64,000 nucleotides of DNA. It comes from Actinomadura graeca. Its GTDB lineage: Bacteria; Actinomycetota; Actinomycetes; Streptosporangiales; Streptosporangiaceae. Positions 25,490 through 33,878 of this stretch are shown here, piece by piece. Location: NCBI RefSeq assembly GCF_019175365.1, contig NZ_CP059572.1, forward strand, positions 5,270,001-5,334,000, given 5' to 3'. A program made the position numbers and the translations under genes. The notes beneath the pieces were generated by a model that was not told the DNA's origin, did not search any database, and saw only the letters and a program-made list of their open reading frames with translations. Numbering within the stretch: position 1 is the stretch's first letter; each line of letters starts with the position of its first letter.

Positions 25490-26194
25490 ATGGCGGCCTC
25501 GCAGCGCCCCGGCGAGCCGTCCGAGGCGGGCCTCCCCGTCTCGGGCGAGGAACCTCTCGCTTTCGCCGGATCCGGCCATGCCGATCCCGGTCATCCAGGA
25601 CTCGGCCTTGCCGAACCGGACAGTGCCGACCCGGACGACGCGAAAGCGGACGACCCCGGATCCGGCGTCGCCGATACGAACCTCGTCGATCCGAACGCCG
25701 TCGATCCGAACCTTGCCGATCCGGGCCAGCGGCTCCTCGCGCGTATCGTCGACACGCTCATCGTCGGCCTGCCCGTGATCATCATCATCCGCGAGCTGGT
25801 GACCGGACAGCGTGTGGACGTGGTGGCACCGCCCGCGGTCGCGGGTTGCCTCTTGCTATACGAGGCCGTCCAGTTGGCCGTCTGGGGCCGGACTCTGGGC
25901 AAGCGGTTCGCCGGTATAGAAGTGGTCGTGGCGCCCTCCCAGACGGGCACTGAGCCCGCGACAGGCCCACGGCGACGGGGACGGCTGGGAATCCTGCGGG
26001 CTACGGCACGGGCGGCGGTGTACGCCCTGCCGGTCGCGGCCCGTCCCGTGCCCATCCTCGGCCTCCTCGCAGGCTTTTTCTGGGTGGCGAACGCCGGGAT
26101 GCTGTATGAGGGCACACGCCGCCAGGCCCTCCACGACAGGCTTGTCGGCACCGAGGTCAGGAAACGCCTGCCCGACGAGCTTCCGTCTGCCTGA
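25490..26194 (+). CDS. RDD-family membrane protein with Asp-Pro repeat tail
   Basis: A 234-residue paralogue of the preceding gene, seven bases downstream. The N-terminal 80 residues are acidic and repetitive, with units like NLVDPNAVDPNLADP, encoded by GATCCGAACC-type DNA repeats. The RDD domain begins near residue 80 (GQRLLARIVDTLIVGLPVII) and carries the EAVQLAVWGRTLGKRFAGIEV motif and RQALHDRLVGTEV end. The two adjacent RDD proteins share a domain but have quite different tails, Gln-rich versus Asp-Pro-rich, suggesting duplication followed by tail turnover. Transport or scaffold role unknown. Confidence 0.8.
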   Translation: MAASQRPGEPSEAGLPVSGEEPLAFAGSGHADPGHPGLGLAEPDSADPDDAKADDPGSGVADTNLVDPNAVDPNLADPGQRLLARIVDTLIVGLPVIIIIRELVTGQRVDVVAPPAVAGCLLLYEAVQLAVWGRTLGKRFAGIEVVVAPSQTGTEPATGPRRRGRLGILRATARAAVYALPVAARPVPILGLLAGFFWVANAGMLYEGTRRQALHDRLVGTEVRKRLPDELPSA

Positions 26195-27613
26195 CCCCCC
26201 TTCCCGGCGCATCTTCCGCGCGGCTCCGTGTGCCCTCGGCAGCTTGCGCGGTCTCCGTCCGGCCCACGTGCCTCCATCCGCCCCCGCGCGCGCCCCGCGC
26301 GCCCCTGCGCGTGGCTCCGCCGCCCGCCCCAGGCCCCTGGGCGCTTCGTGCCATCTGCGTTCGGTGCTTGAGGTGACGTCGCTGTGTCCTCTTCCTAGGG
26401 CGGTGCTGGTGTCCTAAGGCTGCGCTATCGCGCTCGTTGTGGTGCCCTCTCGACGGTGCCCGCGACGCCGCGCTCCTGCTGGCAGTTTTGTTCTGCACCA
26501 TCAGGACGACCGACTGCCGCGTCTATGGGCGGCTCTGCCGTTCCTTCCCAAGGGGCACATCTCCTTCACGGAGGTACAGGTGCGTCCTGTCCCGCAGCAC
26601 CTGAGCGCTTCCCAGCTCGGCTTCCGGACGGGCTTCCAGACCGGCTTCCGTGTCGGCTTCCGGCTTGCCGCCCTGTGCCTTCACGCGAGCGTTAGAGCCG
26701 TCCAGACGCGGCTTTCGCGGTGATGCGCGGTCTTCCTTCACGATGCGTCGTGCAAGAGGTCGGCCGGTGTGTTATGGAGCCCAGGGGCCGGACGGGAAAC
26801 AGGGCCCTCACGGCGAATCCCGTGCTCGTTCCGGTTACGGCCTCGAATCGAGGTGGATGTGTCCTGTCCCGGATGCGCCCTCCGCTTTGAGAGGCGGTTC
26901 CCACGTCCGCGCGGTCGGGCTTCATAGTGCGATGGACTAAGGGCGGATGGGACGTCGTCGCGCTTGGAACGGGCCTTTCGCCCGCGGCCCCGGTGGACGC
27001 GGTGACCGACCGGCTCTGCCGCTGCGGCGTTGCGGTCCCGGGGTTGAAGAAGCGGGGCCGGGAGTGGGATTGTGCCGCTTATCCGTAGATTTCGCGATGG
27101 GTCGTCTCCCACCTCGTAGCGGACGGATGGCGCATCGTGACTTCCCGTCACTCGGAGGTGGCAACAGATTTTCGTCGGCGGCGGTCCCGCCGTTATCCAG
27201 CGACATCGCCGGGGGAGGGCGCAGGTCCCACCCTCCCTGCGGGGTCGTCGGAGCCTCGCGCATTCCCTGGCCAGCGTACGGTAAGTACCGTTACGGCAGG
27301 GTTAATCGTTGGGGCGCGGGGTCGGTGCCCCCTGCCTGTTAAGGTCCGTGCGGGCTCTTTTCCGCCCGGAGGCGCGGGCGGGAAAGCGGCCGTGCCCCGA
27401 AACCCGGGGCAATCCGCGATCGGCGGCCCAGGTCAGGACCGGTGGGTGGTGACCCCGGTCACGCCGAAATCCCGGCTGCGGCCCCGGCCGCCCGGACAAT
27501 TTCCCCGGCGGGGGCCCGCCCCGCGTCCGGCGCGCGCCACGGTCATGCCGGATTCGGTGGAGCATGATTACAACGAGTAACCCAGGTTCATCGACTTCAT
27601 CGCGTGTCTTGAA
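26195..27613. other. 1.4-kb non-coding stretch upstream of lsr2
   Basis: I find no open frame with a ribosome site, codon periodicity or family match. What it holds: a 12-bp tandem repeat at 26619-26666, an inverted repeat ACGGT-AAGT-ACCGT at 27278-27291, and a stem-loop with CTTTTCCGCCCG (27357-27368) pairing to CGGGCGGGAAAG (27375-27386). The last 80 bases are A/T-richer and lead into the lsr2 promoter. It may contain an unrecognised RNA gene. Confidence 0.45.
26619..26666. repeat. 12-bp tandem repeat (GGCTTCCGGACG)
   Basis: Four copies of a 12-base unit beginning GGCTTCC: GGCTTCCGGACG, GGCTTCCAGACC, GGCTTCCGTGTC and GGCTTCCGGCTT, in exact register. Confidence 0.75.
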
Positions 27614-27643
27614 TTGTCATCGGCGGACTTCTCGGTATATCTT
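27614..27643 (+). promoter_or_regulatory. lsr2 promoter
   Basis: TTGTCA at 27614-27619, an 18-base spacer and TATCTT at 27638-27643 form a housekeeping-type promoter about 45 bases before the lsr2 ATG. The surrounding DNA is A/T-rich for this genome, a possible binding region for Lsr2 itself. Confidence 0.55.
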
Positions 27644-27687
27644 TGTCAACCGAATGGAAGTTTGCTCCAGCCGAAAGGTCTGTCCCC

Positions 27688-28011
27688 ATGGCACAGAAGG
27701 TCCAGGTGCTTCTCGTCGACGACCTCGACGGTGGCGAGGCGGACGAGACCGTAGCGTTCTCGATCGACGGCGCCTCCTACGAGATCGACTTGAGTGGCGC
27801 CAACGCAAAGAAGCTGCGGGATTCCCTGCACCCGTTCGTGGAGAAGTCGCGTAAGGCGGGCACGGGCACCCGTCGGCGCCGCCAGCGCGGCGCGTCCAGC
27901 CGCGAGCGCAGTGCCGAGATCCGCGCCTGGGCCAAGAACAATGGCATCAAGGTCAATGAGCGCGGCAGGATCCCGGCCACGGTGATCGAACAGTACGAGG
28001 CGGCCAACTGA
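27688..28011 (+). CDS. lsr2: Lsr2 nucleoid-associated xenogeneic silencer
   Basis: A 107-residue H-NS-like protein, normal Lsr2 length. The N-terminal beta-sheet oligomerisation domain begins [20 protein letters not shown] and includes the [13 protein letters not shown] strand pair; a basic linker ([12 protein letters not shown]) follows, then the C-terminal DNA-binding domain with [20 protein letters not shown], where the RGR triplet inserts into the A/T-rich minor groove, ending VIEQYEAAN. It silences A/T-rich foreign DNA. The ATG at 27688 is set by an AAAGG ribosome site; an in-frame upstream ATG at 27643 lies inside the -10 box and is rejected. clpC follows on the same strand after a terminator. 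Confidence 0.95.
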   Translation: MAQKVQVLLVDDLDGGEADETVAFSIDGASYEIDLSGANAKKLRDSLHPFVEKSRKAGTGTRRRRQRGASSRERSAEIRAWAKNNGIKVNERGRIPATVIEQYEAAN

Positions 28012-28028
28012 TCCGCCCGTCTCGCCGG

Positions 28029-28057
28029 CGGCCCGTCTCCGTTCGCGAGGCGGGCCG
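28029..28057 (+). terminator. lsr2 terminator
   Basis: CGGCCCGTCTC at 28029-28039 pairs with GAGGCGGGCCG at 28047-28057 (one G-U pair) around a seven-base loop, 18 bases after the lsr2 stop. Confidence 0.7.
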
Positions 28058-28070
28058 TTCGCTTGTGGCG
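28057..28070 (+). promoter_or_regulatory. ClgR-box candidate, distal
   Basis: GTTCGC-N5-GCG at 28057-28070 matches the published Streptomyces ClgR operator form. It is repeated with its flanks at 28184-28197 and lies about 300 bases before clpC, at the base of the lsr2 terminator. Confidence 0.5.
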
Positions 28071-28183
28071 TAGCGTCCGGCGGGTTTGCGGGGTCCGCCG
28101 GGAGGTAGACCCGGCGCGCGGGCGGAACACCGCTCCATTCGGCAGGCCCCGGACGTGCCTTGATCGACCTGCGAAAACCCCCC

Positions 28184-28197
28184 GTTCGCTTGGGGCG
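28184..28197 (+). promoter_or_regulatory. ClgR-box candidate, proximal
   Basis: GTTCGC-N5-GCG at 28184-28197. Together with the flanking CC and TAGCG it matches the distal copy at 20 of 21 positions, so the site is duplicated 127 bases apart. ClgR activates clp genes in actinobacteria. A TAGCAT -10-like box lies downstream at 28305-28310. The gap 28012-28370 has no gene. Confidence 0.55.
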
Positions 28198-28370
28198 TAG
28201 CGGGAACATGACGCACCGATGCGGTAGTTGGATGAGACTGAACAGCGCTTAGCTGGGGAACGTCTTCTGGTGGGAGTGCACCGGGCGGCCTCCTCGGGGC
28301 GGGCTAGCATGCGGAAGGACAGTTCCGGACGTTCCGGACTCTGCCCAACCGCTCTGTGAGGAGCGACGAG

Positions 28371-30884
28371 ATGTTCGAGAGGTTCACCGACCGCGCGCGG
28401 CGGGTTGTCGTCCTGGCTCAGGAAGAGGCCAGGATGCTCAACCACAACTACATCGGCACCGAGCACATCCTCCTTGGTCTGATCCACGAGGGCGAGGGTG
28501 TCGCTGCCAAGGCACTGGAGAGCCTGGGGATCAGTCTCGAGGCGGTGCGCCAGCAGGTCGAAGAGATCATCGGCCAGGGCCAGCAGGCGCCGTCGGGCCA
28601 CATCCCGTTCACTCCGCGTGCCAAGAAGGTCCTTGAGCTGTCCCTGCGCGAGGCGCTGCAGCTCGGCCACAACTACATCGGCACCGAGCACATCCTGCTG
28701 GGTCTGATCCGCGAGGGCGAGGGTGTCGCCGCCCAGGTCCTGGTGAAGCTGGGCGCCGACCTCAACCGGGTGCGCCAGCAGGTCATCCAGTTGCTGCACG
28801 GCTACCAGGGCAAGGAGCCGGCCGCCTCCGGCGGTCCCTCGGAGTCGGCCCCCTCCACCTCCCTCGTGCTCGACCAGTTCGGCCGCAACCTGACGCAGGC
28901 CGCGCGGGAGGGCAAGCTCGATCCCGTCATCGGCCGTGACAAGGAGATCGAGCGGGTCATGCAGGTGCTGTCCCGCCGTACCAAGAACAACCCCGTCCTG
29001 GTGGGCGAGCCCGGCGTCGGCAAGACCGCCGTCGTCGAGGGCCTCGCGCAGAAGATCGTCAAGGGCGAGGTGCCCGAGACGCTCAAGGACAAGCAGCTCT
29101 ACACGCTCGACCTCGGCGCGCTGGTCGCGGGCTCCCGGTACCGCGGTGACTTCGAGGAGCGCCTGAAGAAGGTGCTGAAGGAGATCCGCACGCGCGGCGA
29201 CATCATCCTGTTCATCGACGAGCTGCACACGCTCGTCGGCGCGGGCGCCGCCGAGGGCGCGATCGACGCCGCCAGCATCCTCAAGCCGATGCTGGCCCGC
29301 GGTGAGCTGCAGACCATCGGCGCCACCACCCTGGACGAGTACCGCAAGCACCTGGAGAAGGACGCCGCGCTGGAGCGCCGCTTCCAGCCGATCCAGGTCG
29401 CCGAGCCGTCGCTGTCGCACACGATCGAGATCCTCAAGGGCCTGCGGGACCGCTACGAGGCGCACCACCGCGTGTCGATCACCGACAGCGCGCTGGTCGC
29501 GGCCGCGCAGCTCGCCGACCGCTACATCAGCGACCGGTTCCTGCCCGACAAGGCGATCGACCTCATCGACGAGGCCGGCTCGCGGATGCGGATCCGCCGC
29601 ATGACCGCGCCGCCGGACCTGCGCGAGTACGACGAGAAGATCGCCGATGTCCGGCGCGAGAAGGAGTCCGCGATCGACGCGCAGGACTTCGAGAAGGCCG
29701 CCGCGCTCCGCGACTCCGAGAAGCAGCTGCTCGGCCAGAAGGCGCAGCGGGAGAAGGAGTGGAAGGCCGGCGACATGGACGTCGTCGCCGAGGTCACCGA
29801 CGAGCTCATCGCCGAGGTCCTCGCCACCGCCACCGGCATCCCGGTCTTCAAGCTGACCGAGGAGGAGAGCACCCGCCTCCTGCGCATGGAGGACGAGCTC
29901 CACAAGCGCGTCATCGGCCAGGAGGACGCCATCAAGGCGCTCTCCCAGTCGATCCGCCGCACCCGCGCCGGCCTGAAGGACCCCAAGCGTCCCGGCGGCT
30001 CGTTCATCTTCGCCGGCCCGTCCGGTGTGGGTAAGACGGAGCTGTCCAAGACGCTCGCGGAGTTCCTCTTCGGCGACGAGGACGCGCTGATCCAGCTCGA
30101 CATGTCCGAGTTCATGGAGAAGCACACCGTCTCGCGGCTGTTCGGCTCCCCGCCCGGCTACGTCGGGTACGAGGAGGGCGGCCAGCTCACCGAGAAGGTC
30201 CGCCGCAAGCCGTTCTCGGTCGTCCTGTTCGACGAGATCGAGAAGGCCCACCAGGACATCTTCAACTCGCTGCTGCAGATCCTGGAGGACGGCCGCCTCA
30301 CCGACGCGCAGGGACGCGTCGTGGACTTCAAGAACACCGTCATCATCATGACGACGAACCTGGGGTCCAAGGACATCTCCAAGGGCGTCTCGATGGGCTT
30401 CGCCCGTCAGAACGACGAGCAGGGCTCGTACGAGCGGATGAAGGCCAAGGTCGGCGAGGAGCTCAAGCAGCACTTCCGTCCCGAGTTCCTCAACCGCGTC
30501 GACGACACGGTGGTCTTCCACCAGCTCACCCCGAAGGAGATCATCCAGATCGTCGATCTGATGATCGCCCGGGTGGACGAGCGGCTCCGCGACCGCGACA
30601 TGGGCATCGAGCTGCGGCAGGAGGCCAAGGACCTGCTCGCCGAGCGGGGCTACGACCCCGTCCTCGGCGCCCGTCCGCTGCGCCGCACGATCCAGCGGGA
30701 GATCGAGGACAGCCTGTCCGAGAAGATCCTGTACAACGAGCTCAAGTCCGGCCAGATCGTGATCGTGGGCACCGAGGGCTCGGGCGAGGACGCCAAGTTC
30801 ACCTTCAAGGGTGTGCCCAAGCCGTCCACCGTCCCGGACAGCCCGCCGCCCATCGAGGGCGCGGTCAACTTCAACAAGGACTGA
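28371..30884 (+). CDS. clpC: ATP-dependent Clp protease ATP-binding subunit ClpC
   Basis: An 837-residue AAA+ unfoldase that feeds substrates to ClpP. It has the double Clp-N repeat (residues 1-150, each containing [14 protein letters not shown]), nucleotide-binding domain 1 with Walker [10 protein letters not shown] and Walker [15 protein letters not shown], the ClpC middle coiled coil with a UVR-like [15 protein letters not shown], and domain 2 with Walker [32 protein letters not shown] and sensor residues, plus the ClpP-binding loop region near SMGF. The ATG at 28371 follows GAGGAGCGACGAG; the in-frame GTG at 28356 overlaps that ribosome site and is rejected. Two ClgR-box matches upstream suggest ClgR control. 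It encodes the main proteostasis machine of the window. Confidence 0.96.
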   Translation: MFERFTDRARRVVVLAQEEARMLNHNYIGTEHILLGLIHEGEGVAAKALESLGISLEAVRQQVEEIIGQGQQAPSGHIPFTPRAKKVLELSLREALQLGHNYIGTEHILLGLIREGEGVAAQVLVKLGADLNRVRQQVIQLLHGYQGKEPAASGGPSESAPSTSLVLDQFGRNLTQAAREGKLDPVIGRDKEIERVMQVLSRRTKNNPVLVGEPGVGKTAVVEGLAQKIVKGEVPETLKDKQLYTLDLGALVAGSRYRGDFEERLKKVLKEIRTRGDIILFIDELHTLVGAGAAEGAIDAASILKPMLARGELQTIGATTLDEYRKHLEKDAALERRFQPIQVAEPSLSHTIEILKGLRDRYEAHHRVSITDSALVAAAQLADRYISDRFLPDKAIDLIDEAGSRMRIRRMTAPPDLREYDEKIADVRREKESAIDAQDFEKAAALRDSEKQLLGQKAQREKEWKAGDMDVVAEVTDELIAEVLATATGIPVFKLTEEESTRLLRMEDELHKRVIGQEDAIKALSQSIRRTRAGLKDPKRPGGSFIFAGPSGVGKTELSKTLAEFLFGDEDALIQLDMSEFMEKHTVSRLFGSPPGYVGYEEGGQLTEKVRRKPFSVVLFDEIEKAHQDIFNSLLQILEDGRLTDAQGRVVDFKNTVIIMTTNLGSKDISKGVSMGFARQNDEQGSYERMKAKVGEELKQHFRPEFLNRVDDTVVFHQLTPKEIIQIVDLMIARVDERLRDRDMGIELRQEAKDLLAERGYDPVLGARPLRRTIQREIEDSLSEKILYNELKSGQIVIVGTEGSGEDAKFTFKGVPKPSTVPDSPPPIEGAVNFNKD

Positions 30885-30906
30885 CCCGCCTCCTCTGAGG
30901 CGCCAC

Positions 30907-30943
30907 GAAGGGCCCGCGCCCGTTTCCGGGGTGCGGGCCCTTC
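30907..30943 (+). terminator. clpC terminator
   Basis: GAAGGGCCCGC at 30907-30917 pairs perfectly with GCGGGCCCTTC at 30933-30943; the 15-base interior can pair further (GCCC with GGGG). It lies 22 bases after the clpC stop. Confidence 0.8.
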
Positions 30944-31033
30944 GGCTCGTTATCCCCAGAATCCCGTTCGGCTTCCCTCGTCCGCCTCGCCCCCGGAGCA
31001 TGGATCCCAGCACCGACGAGACCCGGGGGAGTC

Positions 31034-31548
31034 ATGAATCAGCCAGAGACACCGAAGCGTAACGGCCGCACCCGACGGCACCGGCGCAAGATCGGATGGG
31101 ACGGCACGTCAGGTGAGGCGCCACAAGCGACGGGTCCTCTCCGTGACGTGATCCGCGTCGGCGTTCCCGTGCACCACTCGACGACGAGGCCGGAACCCGA
31201 CGACCCGGGCCAGAGGCACATCTACCGCCTCACGCCACCAGGAGTCCGGTGGGCGCCCCGCGCGGCGCCGCTCGACTTCCTCATTGCCTCGTTCCGTCGA
31301 AGCCGCGAGAGTCGCCCTGACGGCCTGCTTCGACCAGTGCCCCTGCTCACGACGTCGTGGGTTGCCTTTGCGCGATCACTTCTCGTTCTCGCGGCAAGAG
31401 TTGCAGCGGCCCTCGGAGGAGCTCGACAGCTTCATCCCGCCCAGCGTCATGCGGCTCAGACGAGCAGCCGAAGCCAGACCGCCCAGATCGTGATCAACCC
31501 TGATTTGGACAGTCGTCGAATGTCGGAGGTCCTCCCTAAAATTCGAAC
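31034..31548 (+). other. Possible gene remnant, no recognisable product
   Basis: An open frame starts with ATG 31034 after a CCGGGGGAG ribosome-like site and reads MNQPETPKRNGRTRRHRRKI, staying plausible in codon use for about 80 codons (to RWAPRAAPLDF). A second frame from about 31284 contains FDQCPCSRRRGLPLRDHF and PSVMRLRRAAEARPP, which also looks protein-like. The two frames are offset by one base, so they might be pieces of one frameshifted or decayed gene. I recognise neither. The rest of 30885-31548 holds only the clpC terminator and the promoter region of the next gene. Confidence 0.25.
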
Positions 31549-32217
31549 ATGCAATCGAATGTGCTCGGTTCTGCGGCGGAATTCCAGCGGCGAAAGAAGC
31601 ACCTCGCGCGGGCCTCCCCGTCCCGCATACGGACCCAGAAGCCACCACGGCTCCCGATCCTGCGATCGCGTCTCCAGGGGGAGTTGCTGGCCCGCCTCCT
31701 GCTAGGTCCCCAGCGTGAGATGACAATGCTCGACCTGGCAGTGATGCTCCGCGCCGACCTTGGATCCGTCATGCGCGAGGTGGAGCAACTGGCCCAGGCG
31801 GGCGTCCTGACTCTGCGACGCACCCTGGCAGGACGTGTGGTCACCCGAGACATCTCCAGCCCGCTCTACGAACCGCTCGCGCAGCTGATCATGCTGACGT
31901 TCGGCCCCGCAACCGTCGTGGCGGAGGAGTTCGGGCGGCTCCCCGCCGTCCAGGAGGTCCACCTGTTCGGAGCCTGGGCCGAGCGCTACGCGGGCGTTCC
32001 GGGTGCGTCGCCCGCCGACATCGAGGTCCTTGTCATCGGACGGATCGAACCGGACGCCGCCTTCGACGCCGCCCAGGAGGCCACCGCACGCCTCGGCCTC
32101 CCCGTCCACCCGGTCGTCCGGACGGCCGCACAATGGCGGAACGACACAGACCCCTTCCTCCGCGAGATCCGCGCCACCCACATGCTCGATGTAACCCCCC
32201 GAAGACTGTCCACGTAA
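31549..32217 (+). CDS. Winged-helix protein fused to nucleotidyltransferase-like domain
   Basis: A 222-residue protein. Residues about 38-110 form an ArsR/MarR-like winged helix (SRLQGELLARLLLGPQREMT, then LDLAVMLRADLGSVMREVEQ, then LAQAGVLTLRRTLAGRVVTR). Residues about 120-215 resemble a minimal nucleotidyltransferase (MNT) domain: VQEVHLFGAWAERYAGVPGA followed by SPADIEVLVIG. The family pattern is G-[GS] then 9-13 residues then D-h-[DE]; here the GS is GA and the acidic pair is D-I-E, so catalysis may be weak or lost. Related fusions occur widely in actinobacteria as single genes of unknown role, and MNT domains are known from toxin-antitoxin pairs. The first 35 residues are an unusual basic extension; the true start may be further in. 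Confidence 0.7.
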   Translation: MQSNVLGSAAEFQRRKKHLARASPSRIRTQKPPRLPILRSRLQGELLARLLLGPQREMTMLDLAVMLRADLGSVMREVEQLAQAGVLTLRRTLAGRVVTRDISSPLYEPLAQLIMLTFGPATVVAEEFGRLPAVQEVHLFGAWAERYAGVPGASPADIEVLVIGRIEPDAAFDAAQEATARLGLPVHPVVRTAAQWRNDTDPFLREIRATHMLDVTPRRLST

Positions 32218-32798
32218 CGTCAGGCGATCAAGATCGTTGATCTTTATGGGAGCGGGTGATCAGGCCGACCGGGACAAGTGGGTGCCGGTGTTTCACCGGC
32301 CTGCCGGTGCGGCAGTTCCGCCGCCCGGTGCGGATCGTTGCAGGCCGGGGCGGGGATCAGACCGGCACCGGACGACGGCGTCCACCACGCCACCCGCGGC
32401 ATCGCCCTCATGCACAACCTGGCGATGACCAGCCGATCCGGCGTTGGGCGGCACGTCACCGCGGCACGACCGGTCCCCACGCTCCACCATTACGGGACAG
32501 CTCTTAGAGCCGTCCCAGGACAGCCGCACCCCCACAGGAGCGTCCACGTCCTTTGGGGCGGGGTTGGCTTGTGGGGCGGGCTCGGCTTGCGGGGGGCTTG
32601 GTCTGTGGGCGGGTTTGGTCTGTCATTGGCCGTGGTCTGTGCATCGGGCTCGGCCCGTACGTCGTGCGTCGGACGTGCCCGGCCTAGACCGTGCGTTGGC
32701 CTTGGCTTATGCGTTGGTCCTGGTGCCTGGTGCCTGGTGCCTGGTGCCTGGTGCGGTGGGTGTTCTGGACGGGTGTGGTGGGCGGGGTGGGGGTGGTT
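32218..32798. other. Non-coding stretch, G/T-rich, with heptamer repeat
   Basis: No gene is supported in these 581 bases. The right half (about 32540-32798) is strongly G/T-rich on the top strand, like 2241-2727, and contains five exact copies of a 7-base unit (see 32719-32753). Short open frames on both strands at 32244-32547 have no ribosome site or family match. Confidence 0.5.
32719..32753. repeat. Five exact copies of CCTGGTG
   Basis: CCTGGTG is repeated five times without change at 32719-32753. It is the second 7-bp-period tandem repeat in the window, again in G/T- or C-rich non-coding DNA. Confidence 0.9.
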
Positions 32799-33773
32799 TT
32801 AGGTCGGGGGGTTGAGCCAGGTGGTGATCTCTTTGTGGAGGCGGGTCTTGGTCGGGGTGGGGGCGAAGGAGGCGTCGACGGCGTTGCGGGCCAGGGTGGC
32901 GAGGGCGGTGTCGTCGTAGGCGAAGGTGTCGCGGACGCGGGCGTACTCGGTTGCGAGAGGGGTGGCGATCAGGGCGGGGATATCGGTGTTGAGGGTGACG
33001 AGGAGGCCCGCGTCTCGGAGCACGGGGAGGGGGTGCTCGGCCAGGGACGGGGCGAAGCCGAGGGCGACGTTGGAGGACGGGCAGACCTCCAGGGGGATCC
33101 TCCGGTCGCGGACCTCCGCCACGAGGTCCGGGTCGTCGAGGACGCGGATGCCGTGGCCCAGGCGTTCGGTGCCGCCGTCCAGGGCCTGGCGGATGCTCGC
33201 CGCGCCTTCGCCCTCGCCCGCGTGGTGGACGATGTGGAGCCCCGCGTCGCGGGCGGCGGCGAAGACGTCGGCGAAGGGGGCGGCGGGGAAGGACTCGTCG
33301 CCCGCAAGGCCGACCGCCACGACGTCGTCATGGCGTCTGGCCAGGTCGAGGGTGCGCCAGGCGCGGTCGAGCGGGCGGCGGCGGGAGTGGTCGAGGAGGA
33401 GGCGGACCTCGATGCCGAACGCCTCGCGTCCCACCTCCAGGCCCTCGCGGACGGCCGTCAGCGGCATGTCGAGGTCGCCGAGGCGTTCGCCGTGCGCGGC
33501 GGCGGTGAAGGAAGCCTCGGCGTAGCGGGTGCCTTGGCGGGCCTCGTCTTGGCAGAACTCGTAGGCGATCCGGCGGAAGTCCTCGGGGCGGCGCAGGCAT
33601 TGGCGGACGAGGTCGTTCTGCGCGAAGAACGCGGCGAAGCCGCCGAACGTGGCGGTGTCGTCGGGCACCCGGACGCCGTTGGCCGCCGCGATGTCCCGGA
33701 GCGTGTCCCACCGGACGGTGCTCTCCAGGTGGACGTGCAGGTGGACCTTGGGCAGGGTGAGCAGATCACGCAC
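32799..33773 (-). CDS. Adenosine deaminase-family amidohydrolase
   Basis: A 324-residue TIM-barrel purine deaminase. Zinc ligands and active-site motifs are present: KVHLHVHLES near the N-terminus (usually HLHLDGS/ES), HHAGEGEG, the RLGHGI segment and CPSSNVALG, and the metal-binding aspartate in VTLNTDIPALI. In adenosine deaminases that last motif is normally TDDP; here the second aspartate, which contacts purine N7, is isoleucine. Actinobacterial members of this family include aminodeoxyfutalosine deaminases of menaquinone synthesis, so the substrate may not be adenosine. It is divergent from the NADAR gene with 105 bases between starts, suggesting shared control. Confidence 0.85.
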   Translation of the reverse strand: MRDLLTLPKVHLHVHLESTVRWDTLRDIAAANGVRVPDDTATFGGFAAFFAQNDLVRQCLRRPEDFRRIAYEFCQDEARQGTRYAEASFTAAAHGERLGDLDMPLTAVREGLEVGREAFGIEVRLLLDHSRRRPLDRAWRTLDLARRHDDVVAVGLAGDESFPAAPFADVFAAARDAGLHIVHHAGEGEGAASIRQALDGGTERLGHGIRVLDDPDLVAEVRDRRIPLEVCPSSNVALGFAPSLAEHPLPVLRDAGLLVTLNTDIPALIATPLATEYARVRDTFAYDDTALATLARNAVDASFAPTPTKTRLHKEITTWLNPPT

Positions 33774-33878
33774 GGACGAACGCTACGAGGCGTCGGCGAC
33801 GGCGGGCGAGACATTTTTCCGTGCGATGATTCGGCCGGTGAGCACCCCCGCGTACGGCTTCGAGATCACGGCTTCGTC

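Noticed and set aside
32244..32547. Possible transposase remnant between the HTH-NTase and deaminase genes
   Set aside because: No DDE-type motif, terminal inverted repeat or target duplication could be found, and the frames on both strands do not resemble any transposase I know.
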